Shown in pieces: positions 1 to 8,600 of a stretch of 20,157 nucleotides of DNA (positions are counted from its first letter, which is position 1; every line of letters starts with the position of its first letter). The position numbers and the translations under genes are program-made. A model generated the notes under the pieces. It was given only the letters and a program-made list of their open reading frames with translations. It made no database searches and was not told the DNA's origin. This stretch comes from Albibeggiatoa sp964388965 (lineage in GTDB: Bacteria; Pseudomonadota; Gammaproteobacteria; Beggiatoales; Beggiatoaceae), in assembly GCA_964388965.1 (NCBI GenBank), contig CAYMCP010000067.1, forward strand, positions 1-20,157, read 5' to 3'.

Positions 1-77
1 GCAAGCAGTAACTTAAATTAAAATAACACTCTCTTTTGCAGGACTACCCAATTTTCATGTGAACTGCGTCACTCCTA

Positions 78-182
78 ATCTGCTTTGATTCTTGGCAAGC
101 TCTTTTGCAATTTATGCTTGATGGACTTAACTCTCGCCATCCTCCCCCCCTGCTTAACCCTAAAATGAGAATTGCTGATTGA
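78..182 (+). mobile_element. 3' end of a broken transposase gene (IS remnant, left copy)
   Basis: Read from 84, this stretch encodes the last part of a transposase: FDSWQALLQF, then MLDGLNSRH, then a proline run, ending at TGA 180-182. The same DNA recurs at 19497-19591 with one base change (TGG here, TGA there) and a longer C run (seven C here, two there). In the right copy it is joined to a recognisable transposase C-terminus, which identifies this one. Upstream of 78 the two copies share nothing, so this is only a tail of about 100 bases. The last shared bases, CCCTAAAATGAGAATTGCTG (158-177), are probably the terminal end of the element. The longer C run removes the stop codon used in the other copy. 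Confidence 0.7.
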
Positions 183-254
183 GAATTGTAGGACTTGTAT
201 TAATAGCCTGTAAAATGTAAAGTAATATGACATTGAATATACAAGGAGATTTTG

Positions 255-431
255 ATGACTGAAAAACCCGTTTATATTATTGTCAAAGGGCGTTTATTGG
301 AAACCATTGAAGCACGCATCAATGAGAAAATTGGAGAAGGTTATGTGCCTCAATGCCCCTTAATCGTATCTACAGGTGGTGAGGCGGATTATATCCAACC
401 TATGATTTTAAAAATATTTTCAGAGTCATAA
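255..431 (+). CDS. Small DUF1737-like protein, 58 residues
   Basis: An open frame runs from ATG 255 to TAA 429-431, with a good ribosome-binding site (AAGGAG at 243-248, six bases before the start). The product starts MTEKPVYIIVKGRLLETIE and continues with NEKIGEGYVPQCPLIVS and a glycine-containing turn before YIQPMILKIF. The pattern of a short strand, a helix with an I..GY/W motif, a P/G-rich strand and a terminal YxQAM-like segment resembles the small DUF1737 family, whose function is unknown. No signal peptide or membrane segment is visible. It stands alone, 144 bases before hrcA. Coding potential and ribosome-binding site are clear; the family assignment is a pattern match that I could not check. 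Confidence 0.75.
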   Translation: MTEKPVYIIVKGRLLETIEARINEKIGEGYVPQCPLIVSTGGEADYIQPMILKIFSES

Positions 432-575
432 TTATTTGAAAAACTTTAAATTAAGCTCATTTTATCCAATGAGGAATACAGATTCACTCTTATGCGATAG
501 TATTTTTACAAAAGCCAGTCCTAAGTTTAGAGAACAACTATATTTATATACGCATAACTTGTGAGATTCGATCCG

Positions 576-1616
576 ATGGCAAAAGACAAAATTGATGAAC
601 GTGCCCAATATTTACTCAAACTTTTGGTAAGTAAATATATCAAAGAGGGCTTACCTGTTGGTTCTCGCACGCTAGCCAAAGAATTTGATATGGAATTAAG
701 CTCTGCTACAATCCGTAATATCATGGCAGACTTGGAAGATATGGGCTTAGTACGCTCACCGCATACTTCTGCTGGGCGCGTTCCTACTGTACAGGGTTAT
801 CGTCTTTTTGTAGATTCCTTATTACAGCTCAAACCAATGAAAAGTGAAGAAATTCAGAATATTCGCAAACAATTGGAAAAAGCACAGCAAAATGAACAAG
901 AATTACTTAATCAAACATCTAGCCTACTGTCTGAAATCACGCATCTAGCAAGCGTAGTCATGTTACCACGTCGTTTGTGTAACACTTTACGTCATGTTGA
1001 ATTTTTATCACTTTCAGATAAGCGAGTGTTAGGCATCCTAGTTGTAAATGACCATGAAGTACAAAATAAAATTATTCAGACATCACGTCAATATTCCGCC
1101 TCTGAGCTGGAACAAACAGCAAATTACTTAAATAAAGCTTTTATTGGCAAAGACTTAAATGCAGTACGTTCACAAATTACGAAGGAAATGCAAGAGGCAC
1201 GCGATTCATTAAATAAATTGATGCAAGCAGTGATTGAAATGGCAACACAAGTTTTTCCAGACCAAGCAGATTCTAAACGTGATTATGTAATGAGTGGCCA
1301 GACGAATTTAATGGAAATCGGTGATTTATCTAATATTGAAAAATTACGCCATTTATTTGCAGCATTTAATCAAAAACACGATATTTTACAATTATTTGAT
1401 CAGGTAATTGATGGGCAGGGTATGCAAATTTTTATTGGTGAAGAGTCCGGCTATGAGGTGTTAGGTGATTGCAGTGTTGTCAGCTCACCTTATATAGTCA
1501 ACGGCGAAACAATTGGTGTTTTAGGAGTAATAGGTCCTACACGAATGCCTTATGAACGTGTTATCCCAGTAGTTGATTTAACTGCAAAATTACTCGGTTC
1601 GGTATTAGACCATTAA
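576..1616 (+). CDS. hrcA: Heat-inducible transcription repressor HrcA
   Basis: HrcA represses chaperone genes (groESL, dnaK) by binding the CIRCE inverted repeat, and needs GroEL to stay active. The 346-residue product has the N-terminal winged helix-turn-helix with the family signature: DERAQYLLKLLV, then PVGSRTLAKE, SSATIRNIMADLE and SPHTSAGRVPT (about residues 5-70). The central GAF-like region and the C-terminal PYIVNGETIGVLGVIGPTRM segment follow. The frame also contains a GTG at 561, but ATG 576 is preferred because it gives the usual MAxxx-DERAQ start; a weak GTGAG lies about ten bases before it. Length is normal for the family. Unusually, no grpE, dnaK, dnaJ or nadK gene is adjacent, and no CIRCE element (TTAGCACTC-N9-GAGTGCTAA) is visible upstream. 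Confidence 0.95.
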   Translation: MAKDKIDERAQYLLKLLVSKYIKEGLPVGSRTLAKEFDMELSSATIRNIMADLEDMGLVRSPHTSAGRVPTVQGYRLFVDSLLQLKPMKSEEIQNIRKQLEKAQQNEQELLNQTSSLLSEITHLASVVMLPRRLCNTLRHVEFLSLSDKRVLGILVVNDHEVQNKIIQTSRQYSASELEQTANYLNKAFIGKDLNAVRSQITKEMQEARDSLNKLMQAVIEMATQVFPDQADSKRDYVMSGQTNLMEIGDLSNIEKLRHLFAAFNQKHDILQLFDQVIDGQGMQIFIGEESGYEVLGDCSVVSSPYIVNGETIGVLGVIGPTRMPYERVIPVVDLTAKLLGSVLDH

Positions 1617-1754
1617 GCACGTTGAGCATTAAAAGGGACGCTTTCTTTTTTTTATATCAATACTGAAAACGCCAAAAAATTACTCCAACGTTCAGAAAAT
1701 TCAGATTCAGGCAAATTACCGCTACCTTAACTCATTGTTCGGATTAATAATAAA

Positions 1755-2681
1755 ATGATGTTGCACTTTATCTTATCACGTCTACTCAGCATGTTATTTG
1801 TAGTATTAGGCGTTGTCACTTTAGTATTTTTATTAATTCACCTCGTACCGGGCGACCCTGTGCAGGCTATGTTAGGGGAACATGCGACAGCAACCGATTT
1901 ACAAGTATTACGCATTCAACTTGGTTTAGATCAGCCCCTACCCGTACAATGGTATACCTATATTTTTAATTTATTACAAGGTGATCTAGGTCAATCTTTA
2001 TATTCAAAACAACCAATTAATGAAATCCTATTACAACGGATTCCCGCCACCTTAGAGCTGGCAGTTGCAGCATTAATAGTTGCCATTATTATTGCCTTGC
2101 CATTGGGTAGTATTGCTGCGATTCGCCGTGATAGCGTTTATGATCATGGTGCAATGATGTTTTCTCTCATAGGGGTTTCAATTCCAAATTTTTGGATGGG
2201 ACCCTTGCTAATTATCATTTTTTCATTGCAATTGGGTTGGCTACCAGTAAGCGGACGTGACGGCTTAGATTCATTAATTTTACCAGCAATAACATTAGGT
2301 ACAGCATTAGCGGCAATTTTAGCGCGTATGGTACGATCCACCTTATTAGAAGTGTTACAAGAGGATTATATTCGTACCGCTCGCGCCAAAGGTTTAACGC
2401 AATTTAAAATTATTACACATCATGCTTTGCGTAATACGTCGTTACCGATTATTACTATTATTGGCTTACAACTTGGACATTTACTTGGTGGTGCGGTCAT
2501 TACGGAAATGATTTTTTCATGGGCTGGTGTTGGGCAATTGACTGTGGAAGCAATTCAACGCCGTGATTATCCAGTTGTGCAAGCTTGTGTGTTACTAATT
2601 AGTGTTGTCTATGTTTTAGTGAATACATTAACTGATATTCTATACGCTGTTTTAGACCCACGAGTACGTTATCGTGATTAA
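1755..2681 (+). CDS. ABC transporter permease, dipeptide/oligopeptide type (DppB/OppB-like)
   Basis: This is an inner-membrane permease subunit of a peptide/nickel-type ABC importer. The 308-residue product has an N-terminal membrane helix (about residues 8-30), the family's conserved HLVPGDPVQAMLGE stretch and the periplasmic LGLDQPLPVQW segment. Several more membrane helices follow, along with the cytoplasmic EAA-type loop (EDYIRTARAKGLTQFKI) that contacts the ATPase, and the typical ending ILYAVLDPRVRYRD. ATG 1755 is followed at once by a second ATG; no strong ribosome-binding site is visible. The stop overlaps the start of the next permease gene by eight bases, so the two are probably translationally coupled. 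No substrate-binding protein or ATPase gene is nearby, so the substrate cannot be named from context. Confidence 0.93.
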   Translation: MMLHFILSRLLSMLFVVLGVVTLVFLLIHLVPGDPVQAMLGEHATATDLQVLRIQLGLDQPLPVQWYTYIFNLLQGDLGQSLYSKQPINEILLQRIPATLELAVAALIVAIIIALPLGSIAAIRRDSVYDHGAMMFSLIGVSIPNFWMGPLLIIIFSLQLGWLPVSGRDGLDSLILPAITLGTALAAILARMVRSTLLEVLQEDYIRTARAKGLTQFKIITHHALRNTSLPIITIIGLQLGHLLGGAVITEMIFSWAGVGQLTVEAIQRRDYPVVQACVLLISVVYVLVNTLTDILYAVLDPRVRYRD

Positions 2682-3477
2682 ACTACATATTTTTATTCCA
2701 GCCAGTTTATTGGCAATATGGGCAAGTATTGCTTTATTTAGCCCATACCTCGATTTACAACCTAACCACATAATCCTAGAAAATATTTTACAAGCACCGT
2801 CCGGTAGCGCGTGGTTGGGTTCTGACGAATTAGGGCGTTCAGTTTTAGATCGTTTAATTATGGGCGCACGTACTTCATTTTTAGTTGCTTTTTGGGTTGT
2901 CTTATTATCTGGCATAATCGGTACAACGATAGGCATGATCAGTGGTTGGTTCGGTGGTTGGATAGATTTATTAATTGTGCGGATTATTGATATATTTTTG
3001 GCATTTCCGGGCATTTTACTGGCGATTGCCTTATCGGGTTTGCTTGGTGCGGGTATTGAAAATGTAGTCATTGCACTAGCGACAGTGGGATGGGTTGGAT
3101 TTGCACGTTTGGCAAGAGCGCAAACTTTATCATTAAAACGCCGTGAACACGTATTAGCCGCGATTGCTTTGGGTGCAAGATTACCGCGCATTTTGTTTTA
3201 TCATGTCTTACCACTATTAATTGCGCCGCTGATTATTGAGGCGACATTTGGCATTGCCAGCATCATTATTGCTGAGGCGGGTTTATCGTTTTTAGGCTTA
3301 GGTGTACAACCTCCGCAAGCATCTTGGGGTTCGATGATTAAGGAAGGTACAGGTTACATGCTAGTTGCACCCCATCTTGTTTTAGCACCCGGTATTACCT
3401 TATTTATTATTGTATTATCAGTAAATTTATTAGGCGATAGTTTACGTGATTGGTTAGATGTAAAAATCAAAGATTAG
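2674..3477 (+). CDS. ABC transporter permease, dipeptide/oligopeptide type (DppC/OppC-like)
   Basis: This is the partner permease of the preceding gene. It starts with GTG 2674 inside the last codons of that gene (eight-base overlap). The 267-residue product has one N-terminal membrane helix, the conserved GSDELGRSVLDRLIMGARTS motif (about residues 48-68), and further helices with GWFGGWIDLLIVRIIDIFLAFP. An EAA-type loop (REHVLAAIALGARLPRILF) and the family ending EAGLSFLGLGVQPPQASWG ... LLGDSLRDWLD follow. It is somewhat shorter than the roughly 300 residues of Escherichia coli DppC because the N-terminal arm is short. With its partner it would form the membrane channel; the ATPases and binding protein must come from another locus. 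Confidence 0.93.
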   Translation: MIKLHIFIPASLLAIWASIALFSPYLDLQPNHIILENILQAPSGSAWLGSDELGRSVLDRLIMGARTSFLVAFWVVLLSGIIGTTIGMISGWFGGWIDLLIVRIIDIFLAFPGILLAIALSGLLGAGIENVVIALATVGWVGFARLARAQTLSLKRREHVLAAIALGARLPRILFYHVLPLLIAPLIIEATFGIASIIIAEAGLSFLGLGVQPPQASWGSMIKEGTGYMLVAPHLVLAPGITLFIIVLSVNLLGDSLRDWLDVKIKD

Positions 3478-3643
3478 CGAATATATAAAACTTGTGTAAC
3501 TAACTGTTATAAAAAAACAAAATGCTAGATATGTAAAAAGCATTGCTAATGTACTGATACAAAATCTTTAGCATATTTTCATGGTCTTAGTCATAAAGTA
3601 CAAAGTGGAAGTGCTACAATGGATGCTGAGGGGTCATAAAATT

Positions 3644-3658
3644 TGGCATGGTTATTGA
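3644..3658 (+). promoter_or_regulatory. Possible sigma-54-type -24/-12 promoter
   Basis: The sequence TGGCAT-GGTTA-TTGA has the spacing and most bases of the sigma-54 consensus TGGCAC-N5-TTGC, and lies about 55 bases before the small gene at 3714. The C of the -12 GC pair is A here, which usually matters, so this is a weak candidate. No enhancer-binding-protein gene is adjacent. Confidence 0.2.
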
Positions 3659-3713
3659 TATTCAAGTCAATGATTGCTTTTTTTAAGCATATTAAATGTA
3701 AGGGCATTATATT

Positions 3714-3959
3714 ATGAAGAAAAAAGATAAGTTACCAATGCTTAAAGACGTTGTGAGTAGGGCTGATGAAACAGTTACCCAAAGTGGTTTAAATGAAGCG
3801 CAAATTAAAGCGTTAAATGAGGAACTCGAAAAAATTATTAATGAGCGCGTACATGATGCAATGGGTCAAACTTCTCAACTTGTTGTCAAGGACATTAAAA
3901 ATTATTTAAATAAAGCCTTGCCAGTACTAGTTGATGCTTTGATGAAAAAAAATGCGTAA
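3714..3959 (+). CDS. Small charged helical protein of unknown function, 81 residues
   Basis: I do not recognise this protein. It starts at ATG 3714 with AAGGG about nine bases upstream. The product is lysine-rich at the start (MKKKDKLPMLKDVVSRAD). It then has a long predicted amphipathic helix with regular charged and hydrophobic residues (EAQIKALNEELEKIINERVHD, about residues 27-47) and a second helix ending LNKALPVLVDALMKKNA. There is no signal peptide and no membrane helix long enough to span. The composition suggests a soluble helical-bundle or coiled-coil protein, perhaps an accessory or scaffold subunit, but nothing in the sequence fixes the function. It stands alone, with 236 bases of non-coding DNA before it. 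Confidence 0.75.
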   Translation: MKKKDKLPMLKDVVSRADETVTQSGLNEAQIKALNEELEKIINERVHDAMGQTSQLVVKDIKNYLNKALPVLVDALMKKNA

Positions 3960-4150
3960 TAGCTTAAAATTAAATTATAGCAACGACTGACAAGCATTCA
4001 TTACGAGCCATAGGCAGGTAGGCTTTAAAAATCTCTTTTAGCTGCAAATTACTTAGAAAATTAATTTTAAATAAGGTTTATTTTCGCAGAATATAAAAAA
4101 GAAATTTACATTTTCACTCCCTGCCCAATGTGAATCTGAATCATAGTTTT

Positions 4151-4187
4151 CAGGATTAAAGAATAAACAGGATTATTTTTAAGGATT
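4151..4187. repeat. Short CAGGATT-type repeats
   Basis: Three near copies of C/A-A-GGATT occur at 4151-4157, 4168-4174 and 4181-4187, in the spacer between the 81-residue gene and the Rpn gene. They lie just beyond the 3' end of the Rpn gene. This is all that stands out in the 254-base gap. It may be a decayed repeat element or a downstream signal of the nuclease gene. Confidence 0.3.
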
Positions 4188-4207
4188 TTTAAACTCTATC
4201 AATTCAA

Positions 4208-4384
4208 TTTAAACTACAATTGTTCGATTGTCTCAGCAGACAATTGTGTGTAACGCACTATTTTTTCAAGCGGTTCACCATCTTGTTTCATGGCTCTGGC
4301 TGTTGCTTTCAATCCCTCCTGTTTACCTTCCTGTTTGCCTTCATAAAAAGATGAGAAGTACATACTAGATTGATAACGTCGTTC
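4208..4384. repeat. Duplicated segment, copy 1 (3' end of the Rpn gene)
   Basis: This segment matches 5106-5270 closely. Copy 1 has twelve extra bases coding for one more four-residue EGKQ unit. The match stops at 4384, where copy 1 continues into the rest of the Rpn gene while copy 2 runs into transposase sequence. Confidence 0.85.
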
Positions 4385-5068
4385 TTTAATATGGGCTTCA
4401 TAAGCTGCACGTTCTTTATCGGATAATTTCATTAAATCTAAAGCTTCTTTAGCTTGTTGCAAACCTTTAGCTTTGAAATTATCTTTGACTTCTTCATTTT
4501 TCAGAAAATAAATCCATTCATCTAAACTATCTCTGGCAACATCATCAAATTGATTGACCTTGATTAAGTAAAATTCTGGAAAAATATCACTCGGTGTCTG
4601 TTTATTTAGCAACGCTTTTTGTGATTGGCTTAACTGCAATTCATCATGTTGGTGTAATCCTGTGAATCGCGTTGCGCCATAGTACACATAATCTTGTCCA
4701 TGCCCTAAATCGAAATACAAAATATTGACCGAAATCACTTTAACGATGTCTTTGTAATCTTGTCCTGTGTGTAAATGCTCAACAATGAATTTCGAGGTGG
4801 CGTAGATAATTCTTTGAATGTAATCTAATTCACGCTCATATTGTATTTCAATAATGATGTGTTCTTGTTTACTGTTTTTAACTTTGAGGTCTACACGGTT
4901 AAATTTATCAGAGGGATGTTGTTGATTAGATTCGCTTTCTAATATCTCTAAAATGGTAATGTCTTCTTTTAGTAATTCAGATAGAAAGCCCTCCAAGATG
5001 TTAAAGTTGGCTTTGCTGCGTAGCAGGCGTTTCATCGCCCAGTCGAAACTGATTAATTTTCTTGGCAT
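4214..5068 (-). CDS. Rpn family PD-(D/E)XK nuclease / putative transposase
   Basis: The 284-residue product belongs to the Rpn (recombination-promoting nuclease) group of PD-(D/E)XK enzymes, which cut DNA and are spread among bacteria with mobile elements. It starts MPRKLISFDWAMKRLLRS, the usual opening of the family. The nuclease core follows, with an Asp at about residue 60 (NRVDLKV) and the E-x-Q motif at about 74-76 (IIIEIQYERE). The C-terminal part is charged, with a duplicated EGKQ unit (EGKQEGKQEGL) before a short helical tail. An in-frame TTG at 5083 is possible, but ATG 5068 gives the standard start. The gene is intact. A truncated copy of its 3' end lies directly upstream at 5112-5270. 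The last 70 or so residues of both are very similar, showing a tandem duplication. Confidence 0.88.
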   Translation of the reverse strand: MPRKLISFDWAMKRLLRSKANFNILEGFLSELLKEDITILEILESESNQQHPSDKFNRVDLKVKNSKQEHIIIEIQYERELDYIQRIIYATSKFIVEHLHTGQDYKDIVKVISVNILYFDLGHGQDYVYYGATRFTGLHQHDELQLSQSQKALLNKQTPSDIFPEFYLIKVNQFDDVARDSLDEWIYFLKNEEVKDNFKAKGLQQAKEALDLMKLSDKERAAYEAHIKERRYQSSMYFSSFYEGKQEGKQEGLKATARAMKQDGEPLEKIVRYTQLSAETIEQL

Positions 5069-5105
5069 ATTGACATTTTGCAAAACAAGTTTTGCACTCC
5101 TGTAA

Positions 5106-5270
5106 ATTAAACTACAACTGTTTGATTACCTCAATAGATAACTGAGTGTAACGGGCTATTTTTTCAAGCGGTTCACCATCTTGTTTCATGGCTAGAGCGG
5201 TGGCTTTCAATCCCTCCCGTTTGCCTTCATAAAAAGATGAGAAGTACAGACTAGATTGATAACGTCGTTC
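5106..5270. repeat. Duplicated segment, copy 2 (3' end of a lost Rpn gene)
   Basis: This is the second copy of 4208-4384 and lacks the twelve-base EGKQ unit. Similarity ends abruptly at 5270/5271, right after AACGTCGTTC, where transposase sequence begins. Confidence 0.85.
5112..5270 (-). pseudogene. Truncated Rpn nuclease gene, C-terminal fragment only
   Basis: About 52 codons match the end of the neighbouring intact nuclease gene: ERRYQSSLYFSSFYEGKREG, then LKATALAMKQDGEPLEKIAR, then a short tail. The nuclease core is missing. The reading frame stays open on to 5378, but that upstream part is antisense to a transposase fragment and has no family similarity, so the 88-codon frame as a whole is not a real gene. 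The substitutions between the copies keep the reading frame, which suggests that the fragment was once functional or was truncated recently. Confidence 0.8.
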
Positions 5271-5499
5271 CTCTTGGCTAAAAAATGGGCATTTCATCAG
5301 CTCAAAGAGACTAAGGTCACACAACATAAGAAGTTTGCAGGTAGAGACAGACCTAAGAAAAACCAACAACCTACACAAGCTCTATATCAAATTAACCCAA
5401 CTTAACAAACAAGACCAAACTAAGATTACTCAACTCAAACAGAGAGGTGCTTATTATGTGATAGGCAGTTACTTTAGGCTGGGTGTTTCAACTTCTTGA
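5271..5499 (+). mobile_element. Frameshifted transposase fragment (IS1634/IS4-like)
   Basis: Two overlapping frames join into one transposase-like stretch. From 5274 to about 5396 the frame reads LAKKWAFHQLKETKVTQHKK, then FAGRDRPKKNQQPTQALYQI, ending NPT. After a frame change near the TAA that follows, it reads LNKQDQTKITQLKQRGAYYV, then IGSY, and a last stretch to TGA 5497-5499. The RGRPKK-like motif followed by a YxI strand and a G-x-Y/F-V-I segment resembles the middle of IS1634-group DDE transposases. The 5' and 3' parts of the element are missing. Its left edge coincides exactly with the truncation of the Rpn copy. Confidence 0.6.
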
Positions 5500-5683
5500 A
5501 GGAATTAACTATGTGAAACTTCATTTTGAAGATGAAAGTAATATTTTTATTTAAGATCGAGCAACTGTCTTCCTAACTTTTTGATTTTAAATCCTTATTT
5601 CAAAAATTTATATGCTAATGAAATAAATTTTATCTATTAAAATCAAGTAGTTAAAAAAACAGCTTACTCGATGTGAGATCAAA

Positions 5684-8600
5684 CTATTCTCTAGTAATAA
5701 TCAACTTCGCAGGCTCACTTTTACCATAAATTTCAGGTTCATACATCTCCTCTGCATGAGCTGACATCACACTAAATTCGCCCGCCGTAATCGCCTGTGC
5801 AGTGTAAGATAGATGGTAATTGCCCACGCTCAAATAGTCTGCATAGAAAATCGCGGCATGATGGCGTAATTCCTTATGATAAAAACTCCAGAATGAAACG
5901 TTATAACCCGACCAATCTCCGCGTGTGAACCATAACGACCCCCCCGCATATTTACCACCTGCTTTATCTGCGTCCACCACCGAAGCCGTCGCTAAATCCC
6001 GATTTACAGGCTCTAAACCACCGGGAACAGAATCATTAACGACAACGTAATAACGCGCTGCCGGTAAGGACAAATATAAGTCAACCCGCACTAATTCACC
6101 TGCTTTAATTTGCATCGGACTTTGTAATAATATCCATTTACCATCGCGTTCAACATGATATTCACGTTGTACCGATATGCCAGCATTAACCGCTTCAGCT
6201 TTTTCGTCCAACGGGGCATATTGTAAACGCAAATTATAATACATCCGCCCCGTGCCTTCTTTCTCCAATTTCACCGCCACCTTACGACCTACATCATTTG
6301 ATGTCATCGCATGTACAAATGTTTCGGCTGGATTTTTCACGTCGTCAAATTCAATATGCCCCAGTTGTTCACTATCAAACCAAGATGTGACTGCCATATC
6401 TACTGCTTCTTTTTCGTAAATCCGTGCATAATCAATTAAGGCATTCATGCAAAACATGTTTTCTTGGGTATTTTCCCAATGACCCTTATTCTTGCGTGAT
6501 TGAGTAATTTGATGCACTAATTTAAATGGCATATCACCAATATTGGTTTTTGATTTTGATACTTCGTCGTACTGCAACAAAGCACTTAAAATAGCACATT
6601 CAGTACGCAGCGAACTAGACAATAAGTGTTTGTAATTGCTATCTAAATTTTCTACAAATGATACTCGACCTGAAGTCTGATTAGCATGAGACAAAATTTT
6701 ATTTATCACCTCTTCTTGTATACGTTGCACACGCGGTACTTGTAGCGTTGCTTGTAAATACATGGCTTTACCAAACAAACTCATATTATCTATATGTTCA
6801 CGGTAACGTTTAACGTCTACGCGAGTTACTTTCTGTTGTTTTGCCAATGCCGCTAATGCCACCGCTCGCACCGTAGATGACATGCTGATTGAATAATATT
6901 CCGGTGAAGAATCTTTGCGTAAATAACCAGATAGGTAATCATGTAATTTATTTTCGACTTTACTATCAACAGGTAAACCACGCTCACGCATCCAATTAAA
7001 CGCTAATGCAGTATACGCACTTAGATAAGGATTCACTCGATTATCAGTCGGAATAAAGTAAGTCATACCACCGTTTGGAGCTTGAAAATCAGTCGCTAAT
7101 TGTAAGGTAGTTTGTGGTAAAGTCGCACTTTCTTCCCATGTCACACCGCTTATATAATCACGTAACTGATTGAAATGTGAAGCCATTACACCTTTAGTTA
7201 ATTTCTGTTCCCAACACGCATACGGATAGTCACGCATGTAGTTGAACGCACCACTGACTCCACCAATGACGGTGGGCGATAAAGTCACGCTTAAATTACC
7301 GACGTTTGGATAAATATCTTGCGGAATAGCGACTTGTTCCGTAATTTTATTTGCTACGCTCGTACCATACGTTGCTTGACTGTCCATTGCGCGGCGTGGG
7401 TGAATCTCCAAATGATGCTCTAAGCTATCTTGTTCTTCACCGTCCTTAGCACTTGCGACAAAATGTATTTTACCGTCACCTTTGGTTTTTAATGGCATCC
7501 ATAATTTATAACGTTGATATGGCTCTGCTGATATGATTTGGGTGAAAGCTTGTCTGCCAGTCTCAATCATACCAGTGGCTTGAATGTTTACGCTGACTTG
7601 ACGAGTTTTATCGGTGCGATTCATAAGGCTAAATCCTGCATCGAAGTTGTCGCCTTCTAGCACTTGATTTGGCATAATTGGACGCAATTCAATTGGTTGA
7701 TTCACTTTGAAATTGGCATCACTCAAACCCATTTTGTCCTCTGGAGTCACCGCAATCGCCAACACACGCCAACCCGTTAAATTGTCAGGTACGTTAAATT
7801 GAATTTGCGTTTTACCTTCTTTATCGACGGGTAAAGACGGATTCCAATAACCAACATATTTGAACACCGAGCGCATACTCAAACCCATGCCACCGTCACC
7901 ACCGGCATTCGCGCCTTTTTTCTCAAATTTCTGCCGACCAACAAGGCGCGTCAATAAGCTAAAATTCGCCATGTCTAAATCATCTAAATTATAAAAACCT
8001 TCGTACGGATCAAAATAAGCTTTACCACCCTGTACCAAATCAAATACTGATTCATCTAGCACCGCAACGGCTAATTCAACCGGCTGTTTGACTTCATCAT
8101 TAAGCGGTTTGACTTGCAAATCAATGGTGACTTGTTCGCGGGGACGATAGGTTTTTTTATTAGTTTTGATGTCAACAAGCAATTTTTTATACGGTTCATT
8201 GACCATCGTTCTAACGTAACCCATACGATAAGTTGGCTTACCTAAATCAACTTGTCCATCACCTAATGGCTTATCCACGCGCGGCGAGAATAAAGTTACA
8301 GAGACGAAAAAACCGGGTACATAATCTGGTTTAATCGGAATTTCAATGACTTCCGCGCTATTTGTCAGAGTTTGCGTCCAGCTATCCAATATGCCATAAC
8401 GTTCAACAGTAATTAATGCTTGTGCCTTAGGATAAGGATTTTTAATTAAATACCGAGCTGTTTCGCCGACTTTGTAGCTTGTCTGTTGCGGTGCGATATG
8501 CAAACCATTACCTTCTGGCATCGCCCACATCGCCATACCTGAACCGACAACCCAAATATTTTCCGTTGTATGATGCGCGCGACCTTGAGTATCTTCAATT

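Noticed and set aside
1617..1660. Terminator after hrcA
   Set aside because: AAAGGGACGCTTT followed by T bases gives only about four pairs, which is too weak to call.
2652..3191. 179-codon - strand frame inside the permease genes
   Set aside because: It is a shadow of the DppC-like frame; its composition is unlike a protein (repeated K, N, P, A runs) and the + strand gene is certain.
5091..5100. GCACTC as half of a CIRCE element
   Set aside because: The partner GAGTGC at nine bases is absent, and the site is far from any chaperone gene.
5271..5378. Upstream half of the 88-codon - strand frame as a real N-terminus
   Set aside because: It is antisense to a transposase fragment and has no similarity to the intact Rpn protein; only 5112-5270 is homologous.
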